This document shows positions 49,436 to 55,898 of a DNA stretch of 55,898 nt, one piece after another. The translations under genes were made by a program, and so were the position numbers. Origin of the DNA: JAZNLR01 sp045579195 (GTDB lineage Bacteria; Bacillota; Clostridia; Christensenellales; CAMQZB01); contig JAZNLR010000065.1 in assembly GCA_045579195.1 (NCBI GenBank), positions 1 through 55,898 on the forward strand, given 5' to 3'. The notes below the pieces were generated by a model, which was not told the origin of the DNA, did not search any database, and saw only the letters and a list, made by a program, of their open reading frames with translations. Each line of letters starts with the position of its first letter. Position 1 is the stretch's first letter.

Positions 49436-51007
49436 ATGGCGTATTTGGCATTGTACCGGAGGTTTCGCCCCGACACATTTGATAAGGTGATCGGTCAGGA
49501 AGCAATCATCCGCACGCTTGCAAATCAAATCGAACAGAATCGCATTGGGCATGCATATCTCTTCTGCGGAACGCGCGGAACGGGAAAGACGTCCATTGCA
49601 AAGATCTTTGCAAAGGCGGTCAACTGTGAGCATCCCGTCAACGGATCGCCCTGCAATGAGTGCGCGACCTGCAAGAGCTTCTCCGATGCGGCGAATATGG
49701 ACATCGTGGAGATCGATGCGGCGTCTAACAACGGCGTTGACGACATTCGCAATATCCGAGAAAAAGTGCAGTATACCCCCGTTTCGGGAAAGTATAAAGT
49801 CTACATTGTGGACGAGGTTCACATGCTCTCCATTCCGGCCTTTAACGCTTTGTTGAAGACCTTGGAAGAGCCTCCGAAGCACGCAATTTTCATCCTCGCA
49901 ACGACCGAGGTCCACAAACTGCCTGCGACCATTTTGTCGCGCTGTATGCGGTTTGACTTCCGCCTCGTTTCTGCGGAAAAGATCACGGCTCTTTTGGAAG
50001 GCATCTTCCGTGAGATCGGGAAGGATTTTGAAACGCCTGCGCTCCGTGCGATTGCAACGGCGGCGGAAGGAAGTGTGCGTGACGCACTTTCGATCGCGGA
50101 CATCTGTGTCTCTTATGCAGATCGTGCTCTGACGTATGACGACGTGATGGACATCCTCGGCGCTTCGGACGCGAGCAAGGTGGAAGGGCTGGTTCTTTCT
50201 ATGTTGACGAAGGATGCAGGCGCTGTTTTGGAAACCATTCACGAGCTGGAGACCGCAGGAAAGGGAATGGGGCTTTTGGCAAAGGACGTTCTTGCGTGCC
50301 TTCGCAAAATTGCCGTCATCCATTCTTCCCCGAAAGCGGATGCTATTTTGGGGATCCCCCAAGAGGTGTTTGCGCGGTTGAAAAACATCGCAGATAAGAC
50401 GGAGAAGGAGACCGTGTTCTATGCGATGGACGTCTTCTCCGAATTGGATGCAAACTTGAGATACAGCATTCAGCCCCGCGTTCTGTTGGAAGCGGCAGCA
50501 TTGAAGTGTGCCAACCCGAAAAACGATGCCTCCTTGTCAGGACTCTTCAGAAGGGTTACCGAGCTTGAAAAGATGATTCGGGAAGGAGTTCCGACGGTTG
50601 TGGCGGCAACAGTCGCTCCCACTTTGGAAGTGAAGAAAGAAGAAACTGCTCCCATTGAGGAACGTATCCAAGAAGCGCCAAAGAGCGTTCGCTCGGATGC
50701 GCGCGATGCAGACGTCGTTTGGGGAAAGGTCATCCGAATGCTTCGCGAATCGCAGAGTATGCTCCTTTGGGCGCAGTGTAAGAAGATGGAAGTTCGCATC
50801 GAAGGGAATGAACTCATTTTGCGGATGCCCGAAAATGAGAGAAAGAGCTTTGTGGAAAAGCAAAAGACGAAAGTGATTGCCGACCTCGTTCGAGAGGATG
50901 GGTTGACGGTCGTCGTAGAAGGCGTTCCCCGGTCGAACGTTCAGAACGACGTCGTTGCAGAGGTGAAAAACCTCGTCGGAGAAGAAAATTTAAAAATTGA
51001 CGAATAA
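49436..51007 (+). CDS. dnaX: DNA polymerase III gamma/tau subunit
   Basis: DnaX is the clamp-loader ATPase and replisome organiser. The 523-residue protein starts MAYLALYRRFRPDTFDKVIG, with P-loop CGTRGTGKTS from about residue 43, a four-Cys zinc module (CNECATC with the earlier NCEHPVNGSPC) and VDEVHMLSIPAFNALLKTLE with Walker B. The C-terminal part (about 370-523) is the tau-like extension, shorter than in enterobacteria. AAGGAG lies upstream. I chose ATG 49436 over an earlier GTG inside sigH. ybaB and recR follow, the usual trio. Confidence 0.96.
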   Translation: MAYLALYRRFRPDTFDKVIGQEAIIRTLANQIEQNRIGHAYLFCGTRGTGKTSIAKIFAKAVNCEHPVNGSPCNECATCKSFSDAANMDIVEIDAASNNGVDDIRNIREKVQYTPVSGKYKVYIVDEVHMLSIPAFNALLKTLEEPPKHAIFILATTEVHKLPATILSRCMRFDFRLVSAEKITALLEGIFREIGKDFETPALRAIATAAEGSVRDALSIADICVSYADRALTYDDVMDILGASDASKVEGLVLSMLTKDAGAVLETIHELETAGKGMGLLAKDVLACLRKIAVIHSSPKADAILGIPQEVFARLKNIADKTEKETVFYAMDVFSELDANLRYSIQPRVLLEAAALKCANPKNDASLSGLFRRVTELEKMIREGVPTVVAATVAPTLEVKKEETAPIEERIQEAPKSVRSDARDADVVWGKVIRMLRESQSMLLWAQCKKMEVRIEGNELILRMPENERKSFVEKQKTKVIADLVREDGLTVVVEGVPRSNVQNDVVAEVKNLVGEENLKIDE

Positions 51008-51022
51008 TGGGAGGAACAGACA

Positions 51023-51376
51023 ATGGCAAGAGGCGGAAGATTTAACGGATACGGCGGAATGGGCGGTATGGGAGGCGGCAACCTCCAGAACCTCATGAAA
51101 CAGGCACAGAAGATGCAGGAAGAGATGACGCGCGCTCAGGAAGAGCTCGAAGAAGCTGAAATCGTTGGGAAGGCAGGCGGCGGACTCGTCACTGTGACCG
51201 TCAACGGAAAGAAGGAACTTCAGGCGTTGCACATTGCACCCGAAGCAGTTGATCCCGATGACATTGAAATGTTGGAAGACCTCATCTTGGCGGCTTACGG
51301 CGATGCAACTTCTCAGGCGGAAGAGCTCGCGGAAGAAAAACTCGGCGCATACGGAAATCTTGGAGGAATGCTGTAA
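51023..51376 (+). CDS. ybaB: YbaB/EbfC family nucleoid-associated protein
   Basis: The 117-residue protein has the YbaB pattern: a Gly/Met-rich lead (FNGYGGMGGMGGGNLQNL), a helix MKQAQKMQEEMTRAQEELEE and the core GKAGGGLVTVTVNGKKELQA. It forms dimers that bind DNA with little sequence preference. GGGAGGA precedes the ATG. It sits between dnaX and recR as in most bacteria. Confidence 0.95.
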   Translation: MARGGRFNGYGGMGGMGGGNLQNLMKQAQKMQEEMTRAQEELEEAEIVGKAGGGLVTVTVNGKKELQALHIAPEAVDPDDIEMLEDLILAAYGDATSQAEELAEEKLGAYGNLGGML

Positions 51377-51378
51377 AA

Positions 51379-51969
51379 ATGGATCTCTTTGTCGAGCCCA
51401 TCGCAAAACTGATCAATGAGTTTTCCAAGCTCCCAGGCGTGGGGCGTCGCTCTGCTCAGCGCTATGCTTATCACGTGATCGCGATGAGCGATGCGGAAGC
51501 GGAGACGTTTGCCAAGGCGATTTTGGAAGTGAAGGAAAAAATTCACTATTGCTCGGTGTGCGGCAACTTTACGGACGTTGACCCTTGTCCCGTCTGCGCG
51601 GGAAGAAAGTCTTCGCAGATCTGCGTGGTCAAAGAGCCGAAGGACGTGACCGCGCTTGAAAAGGCGCAGACGTACCGCGGGACTTATCACGTTCTGCATG
51701 GAACGCTCAATCCAATGGAAGGGATCGGCCCGGAGGATATCCGCATCCGTGAACTCCTTGCCCGTGTGAATCAAGGCGGAGTGGATGAGGTCATTTTGGC
51801 GCTCGCCGCAGACGTCGAAGGGGATGCAACTTCGATGTACCTTGCGCGCCTTTTGAAACCCTTTGTCAAAGTCACGCGCATCGCACGCGGAATCCCGAAC
51901 GGCTCTGAGCTGGAGTATGCCGACGAAGTGACGCTCTCGCGCGCCATGGAAGACAGAAGAGAACTTTGA
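51379..51969 (+). CDS. recR: Recombination mediator protein RecR
   Basis: RecR loads RecA at gaps with RecF and RecO. The 196-residue protein has an N-terminal helix-hairpin-helix (FSKLPGVGRRSAQRYAYHVI), a four-Cys zinc motif (CSVCGNFTDVDPCPVCAG), a Toprim segment (VVKEPKDVTALEKAQ) and a C-terminal Walker-like ALAADVEGDATSMYLAR. Length is typical. It is tightly coupled to ybaB with 2 bases between. Confidence 0.97.
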   Translation: MDLFVEPIAKLINEFSKLPGVGRRSAQRYAYHVIAMSDAEAETFAKAILEVKEKIHYCSVCGNFTDVDPCPVCAGRKSSQICVVKEPKDVTALEKAQTYRGTYHVLHGTLNPMEGIGPEDIRIRELLARVNQGGVDEVILALAADVEGDATSMYLARLLKPFVKVTRIARGIPNGSELEYADEVTLSRAMEDRREL

Positions 51970-51971
51970 GC

Positions 51972-52226
51972 TTAAAAGAGCGCGGAAATTCCCGCGATGA
52001 GAACGAGCCCGATCGGCCCGAGCAGACCGACGAGGATTCCGTTCGTGAAGTTGATCGGAAGAAAGGGGAACCCCACGACGTTCAATAAAAAGAAGCCCAC
52101 CCCGGAAAGAAAGTTCCCGAGGAAGACGAGCGCAAGCTTCGCCGTCGAAAATCGAAGGAGAAACGCGGTCGTTAAGGCGAGCGCAAAACCGAGGAAAAAG
52201 GCAATGAAAACAAAGATCATCTGCAT
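51972..52226 (-). CDS. bofA: BofA-like (pro-sigma-K processing inhibitor family) membrane protein
   Basis: The 84-residue protein is two or three membrane spans with the BofA signature region FPFLPINFTNGILVGLLGPI near the C-terminus. BofA in Bacillus holds the SpoIVFB protease inactive in the mother cell, timing sigma-K activation. In most Firmicutes bofA follows recR on the same strand; here it is inverted and ends 2 bases from the recR stop. No strong ribosome binding site precedes the ATG, and a terminator-like hairpin lies just upstream, so its expression is unclear. Confidence 0.8.
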   Translation of the reverse strand: MQMIFVFIAFFLGFALALTTAFLLRFSTAKLALVFLGNFLSGVGFFLLNVVGFPFLPINFTNGILVGLLGPIGLVLIAGISALF

Positions 52227-52240
52227 GGTCTATCTTTACG

Positions 52241-52270
52241 AAAAAGCCGCCTTGTTTATACGGCTTTTTT
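52241..52270 (+). terminator. Bidirectional terminator between bofA and the cobalamin unit
   Basis: AAAAAGCCG pairs with CGGCTTTTT with T-runs usable on both strands. It can end the dnaX-ybaB-recR transcript after passing antisense through bofA. Confidence 0.75.
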
Positions 52271-52351
52271 CTTTTTTTTATTCCTTCGAGAAAAAGGCAA
52301 AATCGTCACAAAAAGAATAAAAAAGTCTGTCCACTTTTGTGCGCACGGTGG

Positions 52352-52357
52352 TATAAT
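52352..52357 (+). promoter_or_regulatory. -10 element before the cobalamin riboswitch
   Basis: TATAAT at 52352-52357. A good -35 is not evident (GTCCAC 17 bases earlier), so the promoter is partly assigned. Confidence 0.5.
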
Positions 52358-52377
52358 AAACTTAAGTTCATGACAGC

Positions 52378-52545
52378 TTTTCGGTCCTGCTCGTGCGCGA
52401 GTGGGTTAATAGGGAAGACGGGTGAAAATCCCGCACAGCCCTCTGCTACTGTAAGGCGGTTGTCTTTGTCTGCTAGATGCCACTGAATTCGTTTGGGAAG
52501 GCGGCGGACGAAAGTACTGTCGAAGTCAGGAGACCTGCCGGAAAT
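52378..52545 (+). ncRNA. Cobalamin (adenosylcobalamin-type) riboswitch
   Basis: The leader shows the cobalamin pattern: GGTCCTGCTCGTGCGCGAGT at the start, GGGTGAAAATCCCGCACAGC and CTGCTACTGTAAGGCGG in the core, GCCACTG, and the B12 box GAAGTCAGGAGACCTGCC (52522-52539). It senses cobalamin and, with the downstream terminator, stops transcription when the vitamin is plentiful. The controlled genes encode cobalamin capture and uptake. Confidence 0.95.
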
Positions 52546-52619
52546 GCGAGTTCGTTTTCCCATTCTCGGAGGGAGAAGTGGTGGAAGGCAGGTTGGCTTT
52601 ATCGCGCAAGGCCGTTTTT

Positions 52620-52649
52620 GCCGTTCCTTCACGGGGGAACGGCTTTTTT
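52620..52649 (+). terminator. Expression-platform terminator of the cobalamin riboswitch
   Basis: GCCGTTCC pairs with GGAACGGC, followed by six T, about 75 bases after the aptamer. Confidence 0.88.
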
Positions 52650-52687
52650 GTTGGAACAAAAACAAAAATGAAGGAGAAGTCAAACAA

Positions 52688-53095
52688 ATGAACAACAAGA
52701 AAAAACTCGTGATCGCAGTTTCCGTCATCGTTTTGGTGGCGCTCATTGCGGTTCTATACTTTGCAGTTCTCGCCCCCAAGGCGCAGGAGGGAACGAAGGC
52801 AATCACGCTTGAGATCGTTGCCGACGGAGAGACAAAAACTATTTCCGCAAAGACGGATGCAGCATTTTTGGAAAATCTCCTTGTGGAACTTCAGGAAAAA
52901 GGAAAGCTCACGGTGGATCTTCCTGAGAGCACGTACGGCAAGTTTATCAATGCCGTGAACGGCCGCGTTGCGGATGCCGACAAGTTTGAGTACTGGGCGG
53001 TTTACGTCAACGGGGAGTACGGTCAGAACGGCGTTTCCACCGAGCCTGTTGTAGACGGCACAACGTACCGTTTGGTTTTGGAAACCTGGGCATAA
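52688..53095 (+). CDS. DUF4430 (transcobalamin-like) membrane-anchored protein
   Basis: The 135-residue protein has one N-terminal membrane span (about residues 5-30) and an extracellular DUF4430 domain, related to the C-terminal domain of transcobalamin and intrinsic factor: YWAVYVNGEYGQNGVSTEPV and DGTTYRLVLETWA. It lies under the cobalamin riboswitch and 10 bases before an ECF S-component, so a role as surface cobalamin binder handing the vitamin to the transporter is a fair inference. GGAG lies 11 bases before the ATG. It has no lipobox cysteine. Confidence 0.85.
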   Translation: MNNKKKLVIAVSVIVLVALIAVLYFAVLAPKAQEGTKAITLEIVADGETKTISAKTDAAFLENLLVELQEKGKLTVDLPESTYGKFINAVNGRVADADKFEYWAVYVNGEYGQNGVSTEPVVDGTTYRLVLETWA

Positions 53096-53105
53096 GGAGA
53101 ACGTG

Positions 53106-53663
53106 ATGTTTCAAGGAAGAGAGTTAACGAAGAATATCGCCGTGATTGCTGTGATGTCGGCGCTTTTGGTCGCGGGAAAGTTTGCCCTTTCCTGGGTGCC
53201 AAACGTCGAGATCGTCACGCCGTTGATCATCTTGTTCTCGGTCGTGTTCGGTTTCCGTCGCAGCATCTTTGCGGTGGTGATCTTTTGCTTGCTCGACAAC
53301 ATTCTTTATCCTCCGAGCTATGTCGTCGCCATACAGTACTTCTTTCACTGGCCGCTTCTTTGCGTTTTGGCAAATTTGATCAAGAAGTTCGGGGAGGAAA
53401 ACGAAATCCTGTTCGTCGCGTTGGCGGCGTTGATGGCGATTTTGTTTTGGTTGGAAACGCCCGTTCTCAACGCGGTGTTCCAAATTTCGCCGTTCTTGCC
53501 GACGTTGGTTTCGGGAATCCCGTTTATGCTTCCGATGTTGCTCTCGAACGTTCTCGTGGTGCTGTTTGTGTTCAAACCAGCAAAGAGGGCGCTTGTTCAC
53601 ATCTATTCGCGGCTTTTTCCGCAAACGAACGAAGAGATTTGCGAAGAGAAGACGGACGCCTAA
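53106..53663 (+). CDS. ECF transporter S component, probably cobalamin-specific (CbrT-like)
   Basis: The 185-residue protein has about six membrane spans and the S-component N-terminal segment NIAVIAVMSALLVAGKFALS with spaced small residues that touch EcfT. S components bind the vitamin and use shared EcfA/A'/T units, which are not in this window. Riboswitch control and the DUF4430 partner point to cobalamin or a precursor; sequence alone does not prove it. ATG 53106 is chosen with GGAG 6 bases upstream, rather than the GTG 3 bases before it. Confidence 0.85.
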   Translation: MFQGRELTKNIAVIAVMSALLVAGKFALSWVPNVEIVTPLIILFSVVFGFRRSIFAVVIFCLLDNILYPPSYVVAIQYFFHWPLLCVLANLIKKFGEENEILFVALAALMAILFWLETPVLNAVFQISPFLPTLVSGIPFMLPMLLSNVLVVLFVFKPAKRALVHIYSRLFPQTNEEICEEKTDA

Positions 53664-53680
53664 AGACGTTCTTGTTTTGC

Positions 53681-53709
53681 TTGACAGAGTTTTGAAAATG
53701 GGATATAAT
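53681..53709 (+). promoter_or_regulatory. proS promoter
   Basis: TTGACA (53681-53686), 17-base spacer and TATAAT (53704-53709). Confidence 0.88.
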
Positions 53710-53715
53710 ATGCCG

Positions 53716-53941
53716 TGAAAAGCGAGATGAGCTTGAAATAGTACGCGCTTTGGACGTTTGCGGCAAAGAGAGATTCCCATTTGGTGCGAGGGAATGTGCG
53801 CGAAGTCCCGCAGAACCCACTCGAGCCAAGCTGCCGCAAGGTGACAATTGCGGTCGGATCGTCCCCGTTAAAGGATAAGATGAGTTTGTCAATGGTGGTA
53901 TGGTAGAGACCTTGGCGTGTTTTGCGCTAAGGTCTTTTTTT
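53716..53941 (+). ncRNA. T-box riboswitch, proline-specific
   Basis: The leader has the T-box parts: the AGAGAG motif (53767 onward) in stem I, an ATTCCC/GGGAAT apical stem, a TTGCGGCA/TGCCGCAA pairing, a CCC/CCA triplet in the expected specifier area (53816-53819) fitting proline, and the antiterminator segment AATGGTGGTA (53891-53900) whose TGGT can pair with the tRNA ACCA end. Uncharged tRNA-Pro would prevent formation of the terminator and switch on proS. The T-box lacks the usual ACCGCG after GGTGGT. Confidence 0.88.
53907..53941 (+). terminator. T-box terminator of proS
   Basis: AGACCTT-GGCG pairs with CGC-TAAGGTCT and is followed by seven T. Confidence 0.9.
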
Positions 53942-53961
53942 ATTTCCTAAAGGAGAAGAAT

Positions 53962-55689
53962 ATGAAAATCAGTTATTTGGTCGGTGAAAGAACGAAGGAA
54001 AATCCGGCGGATATCAACATTCGCAGCCACGCGCTGATGGTGCGCGGTGGATTTATGAAGCAGGTGGGAAACGGGATCTTCACGTTGACCGCTCCCGCAA
54101 AGAGAATTACGCAGAAAATTGAGCGCATCATCCGCGAGGAGATGGATGCCATCGACGGGCAGGAGGTCCTGTTTCCGGTTGTCATGCCTGCGGAACTCTG
54201 GATGGAGTCCGGCCGCTTTGAGAGCATTGGAGACGAGCTCGTTCGTTTCAAAGACCGTGGCGATCGCGATATGGTTCTCGGAATGACGCACGAGGAGGCT
54301 GCAGTCCACCTTGCGCGCAACACCGTTTCGAGTTATAACCAAATGCCGTTTATGATCTATCAGATTCAGACCAAGTTCCGTGACGAGCCGCGCGCCCGTG
54401 GCGGACTGATCCGCGTCCGTGAGTTCACGATGAAGGATGCATATTCCTTCCACACCTCGCAGGAGGATCTGGAAGCGTATTATCAGCGTGTTTACGATGC
54501 GTATATCCGTATCTTTAAGCGCATTGGCATGAAGGACTTCATTGCCGTCAAGTCTGATTCCGGCATGATGGGCGGAAGTGTTGCGCATGAATATATGTTG
54601 CTCACCGAGATCGGGGAGGACACGATCGCAATCTGTCCTTCGTGTGATTACTGCGCGAATATGGAAGTGGCAGAAGGCGGCCGCCCTGCCGTGGATTACG
54701 GAACAGAAGAAGAACTCAAAGAGGTCTTCACCGGAGATGCGCATGACATCGACGAAGTTTGTAAAGCGCTTGGTGTGACGGCGGATCACACGATGAAGGC
54801 GGTTTGCTATGCTGTGAAGGGCAATGCGGATCGTGGCGTCATTGTCTTTATTCGCGGTGATCTGGAAGTCAATGAGGCGAAGCTTAAGAAGATCATCAAG
54901 GCGGACATTGTTCCCAATGACCTCAAGGACAGCGCAGAACTCTTCGCTGGAAACATTGGTGCGGTTGGTCTTTCGGTCAAGAACACTGAAATTATCTTCG
55001 ACGCATCCTTGAAGGGAGCGTATAACCTCGTTTGCGGGGCGAATAAGCCCGAGTTCCACCTCACGGGTGTCAGCGTTGCACGCGATCTTCCCAATGTGAC
55101 GTTTGCGGACGTTGCAAAGGTGCGCGCAGGGGATACTTGCCCGAAGTGCGGAGCTCCGCTCACGCTTCGCAACGGAATCGAGATCGGAAACATCTTCCAG
55201 CTCGGAACGAAGTACACAAAGTCAATGGATATGACCATCCTGGACCGTGACGGCAAGAGCATGAACCCCATCATGGGTTGTTATGGCATCGGCGTGGGAA
55301 GAGCAATGGCCTCCGTTGCGGAAGAATCGAATGATGACCGCGGAATCATCTGGCCGATGAGCATTGCTCCTTGGCACGTTTTCCTTGCGGCGCTTCGTCC
55401 TGACGATGTCAACGTGCGTGCGGTTGCAGATTCTGTTTATCAAGAGTTGCAGGCAGCGGGTGTTGAGGTTCTCTATGATGACCGTGACGTTTCGCCGGGC
55501 TTCAAGTTTGCAGACAGCGATTTGATCGGTTGCCCGATCCGCGTTGTCATCTCGCCGAGAAACCTTGCAAACGGAGAAGCTGAGCTCGTGATGAGAGACG
55601 GTTCCTTGAAGGAATTCGTCAAGATGGAAGACTTGAAGGCTCGAATTCTGGAGCTGATTGCAACAAAAACGGCAGAATTGAATAAATAA
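53962..55689 (+). CDS. proS: Prolyl-tRNA synthetase
   Basis: Charges tRNA-Pro with proline. The 575-residue protein is the bacterial type with an inserted editing domain between motifs 2 and 3 (about residues 230-390). Motif 2 is RDEPRARGGLIRVREF from about 142 and motif 3 GCYGIGVGRAMASVAEE from about 439; a class II anticodon-binding domain ends the chain. AAAGGAG precedes the ATG. Regulation is by the upstream T-box. No rRNA or tRNA gene follows inside the window, though an rRNA promoter does. Confidence 0.97.
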   Translation: MKISYLVGERTKENPADINIRSHALMVRGGFMKQVGNGIFTLTAPAKRITQKIERIIREEMDAIDGQEVLFPVVMPAELWMESGRFESIGDELVRFKDRGDRDMVLGMTHEEAAVHLARNTVSSYNQMPFMIYQIQTKFRDEPRARGGLIRVREFTMKDAYSFHTSQEDLEAYYQRVYDAYIRIFKRIGMKDFIAVKSDSGMMGGSVAHEYMLLTEIGEDTIAICPSCDYCANMEVAEGGRPAVDYGTEEELKEVFTGDAHDIDEVCKALGVTADHTMKAVCYAVKGNADRGVIVFIRGDLEVNEAKLKKIIKADIVPNDLKDSAELFAGNIGAVGLSVKNTEIIFDASLKGAYNLVCGANKPEFHLTGVSVARDLPNVTFADVAKVRAGDTCPKCGAPLTLRNGIEIGNIFQLGTKYTKSMDMTILDRDGKSMNPIMGCYGIGVGRAMASVAEESNDDRGIIWPMSIAPWHVFLAALRPDDVNVRAVADSVYQELQAAGVEVLYDDRDVSPGFKFADSDLIGCPIRVVISPRNLANGEAELVMRDGSLKEFVKMEDLKARILELIATKTAELNK

Positions 55690-55767
55690 TTGGGTTATAA
55701 CATCCTGTTCAACAAAAAAATTCTTCCCGAAAAGGGAAAAATAGTTAAAAAAAGGGCAAAAAAAGTG

Positions 55768-55796
55768 TTGACAAAGGAGAAAGGATGTGGTAATAT
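55768..55796 (+). promoter_or_regulatory. Probable rRNA operon promoter
   Basis: TTGACA (55768-55773), 17-base spacer and TAATAT (55791-55796), preceded by A-rich tracts that resemble UP-element sequence. Confidence 0.7.
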
Positions 55797-55802
55797 ATAT
55801 AA

Positions 55803-55898
55803 GCTGTCGTTGGGACAGCGCTGTAAATTGAAAACTGAATGAAGGAAAAGAATTGAGAAAAGAATAACCAAAGAATGTTCTTGTCAAAACTTTGAATT
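55803..55898 (+). other. Probable rRNA leader with boxA-like site
   Basis: The segment contains ATTGAAAACTGAATGAAGG and TGTTCTTGTCAAAAC (55876-55890), which resembles the boxA antitermination site of Gram-positive rrn leaders. A 16S rRNA gene would start just past the window edge. No rRNA is visible inside it. Confidence 0.55.

Noticed and set aside
1..55898. tRNA genes, transposases or integrases
   Set aside because: None recognised by eye on either strand. A tRNA search program would be needed to exclude tRNA genes fully.

Overview
The window reads as a chromosomal core segment of an endospore-forming Clostridia-type Firmicute of roughly balanced GC. Evidence for this is the Firmicute order of the S10-spc-alpha ribosomal region, zinc-binding (C+) forms of S14, S4 and L36, T-box control of proS, a cobalamin riboswitch, strong AGGAGG ribosome binding sites, sigma-H, a CwlD-like amidase and a BofA-like protein. 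I cannot fix the genus from sequence alone. An uncultured gut lineage related to Christensenellales or Oscillospirales would fit, but that is inference.

Layout. 1-1195: a truncated membrane protein and a sugar-phosphate isomerase/epimerase, both leftward. 1290-2105: a structured leader, a 10-codon leader ORF and two coupled phage-holin-like genes. 2289-5306: a one-piece MacB-like ABC exporter. 5380-14532: metK, recD2, comF, secA, prfB (with the programmed +1 frameshift) and tsaD. 14561-19392: an aminotransferase, a probable (Re)-citrate synthase, a small P-loop protein and thrC, which together suggest 2-oxoglutarate and aspartate-family amino acid synthesis. 19393-21125: a probably acquired segment with a truncated glycosidase-like gene between strong hairpins and an intergenic repeat. 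21126-27860: an HtrA-like membrane protease and PRC-barrel-like protein (leftward), then a DEDDh exonuclease that appears to be leaderless, an AEC transporter, an SPFH/zinc-ribbon protein, a DUF1858 redox protein, a zinc-ribbon membrane protein and an Ig-like lipoprotein.

28233-44361 is the complete S10-spc-alpha superoperon: rpsJ-rplCDWB-rpsS-rplV-rpsC-rplP-rpmC-rpsQ-rplNXE-rpsN-rpsH-rplFR-rpsE-rpmD-rplO-secY-adk-map-KOW protein-infA-rpmJ-rpsMKD-rpoA-rplQ. It has one main promoter, a long leader, a second promoter before rpmJ and a strong final terminator. The region after it holds five DnaA-box-like sequences and then cwlD. 45423-51969 is a run of co-directional genes: a glycosidase-like beta-propeller, mrnC, thyX, rlmB, sigH, dnaX, ybaB and recR, with bofA convergent at the end. 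52352-53663 is a cobalamin-riboswitch unit for a DUF4430 (transcobalamin-like) membrane-anchored protein and an ECF S-component. 53681-55689 is the T-box-controlled proS. The last 130 bases look like an rRNA operon promoter and leader whose 16S gene would start just outside the window.

Most of the window is conserved housekeeping. The parts most worth a second look are the DnaA-box cluster after rplQ, the cobalamin capture unit, the leaderless exonuclease, the leader-peptide/holin cassette, the hairpin-bounded glycosidase segment and the SPFH/zinc-ribbon/DUF1858 cluster. No tRNA gene, CRISPR array or transposase was found.
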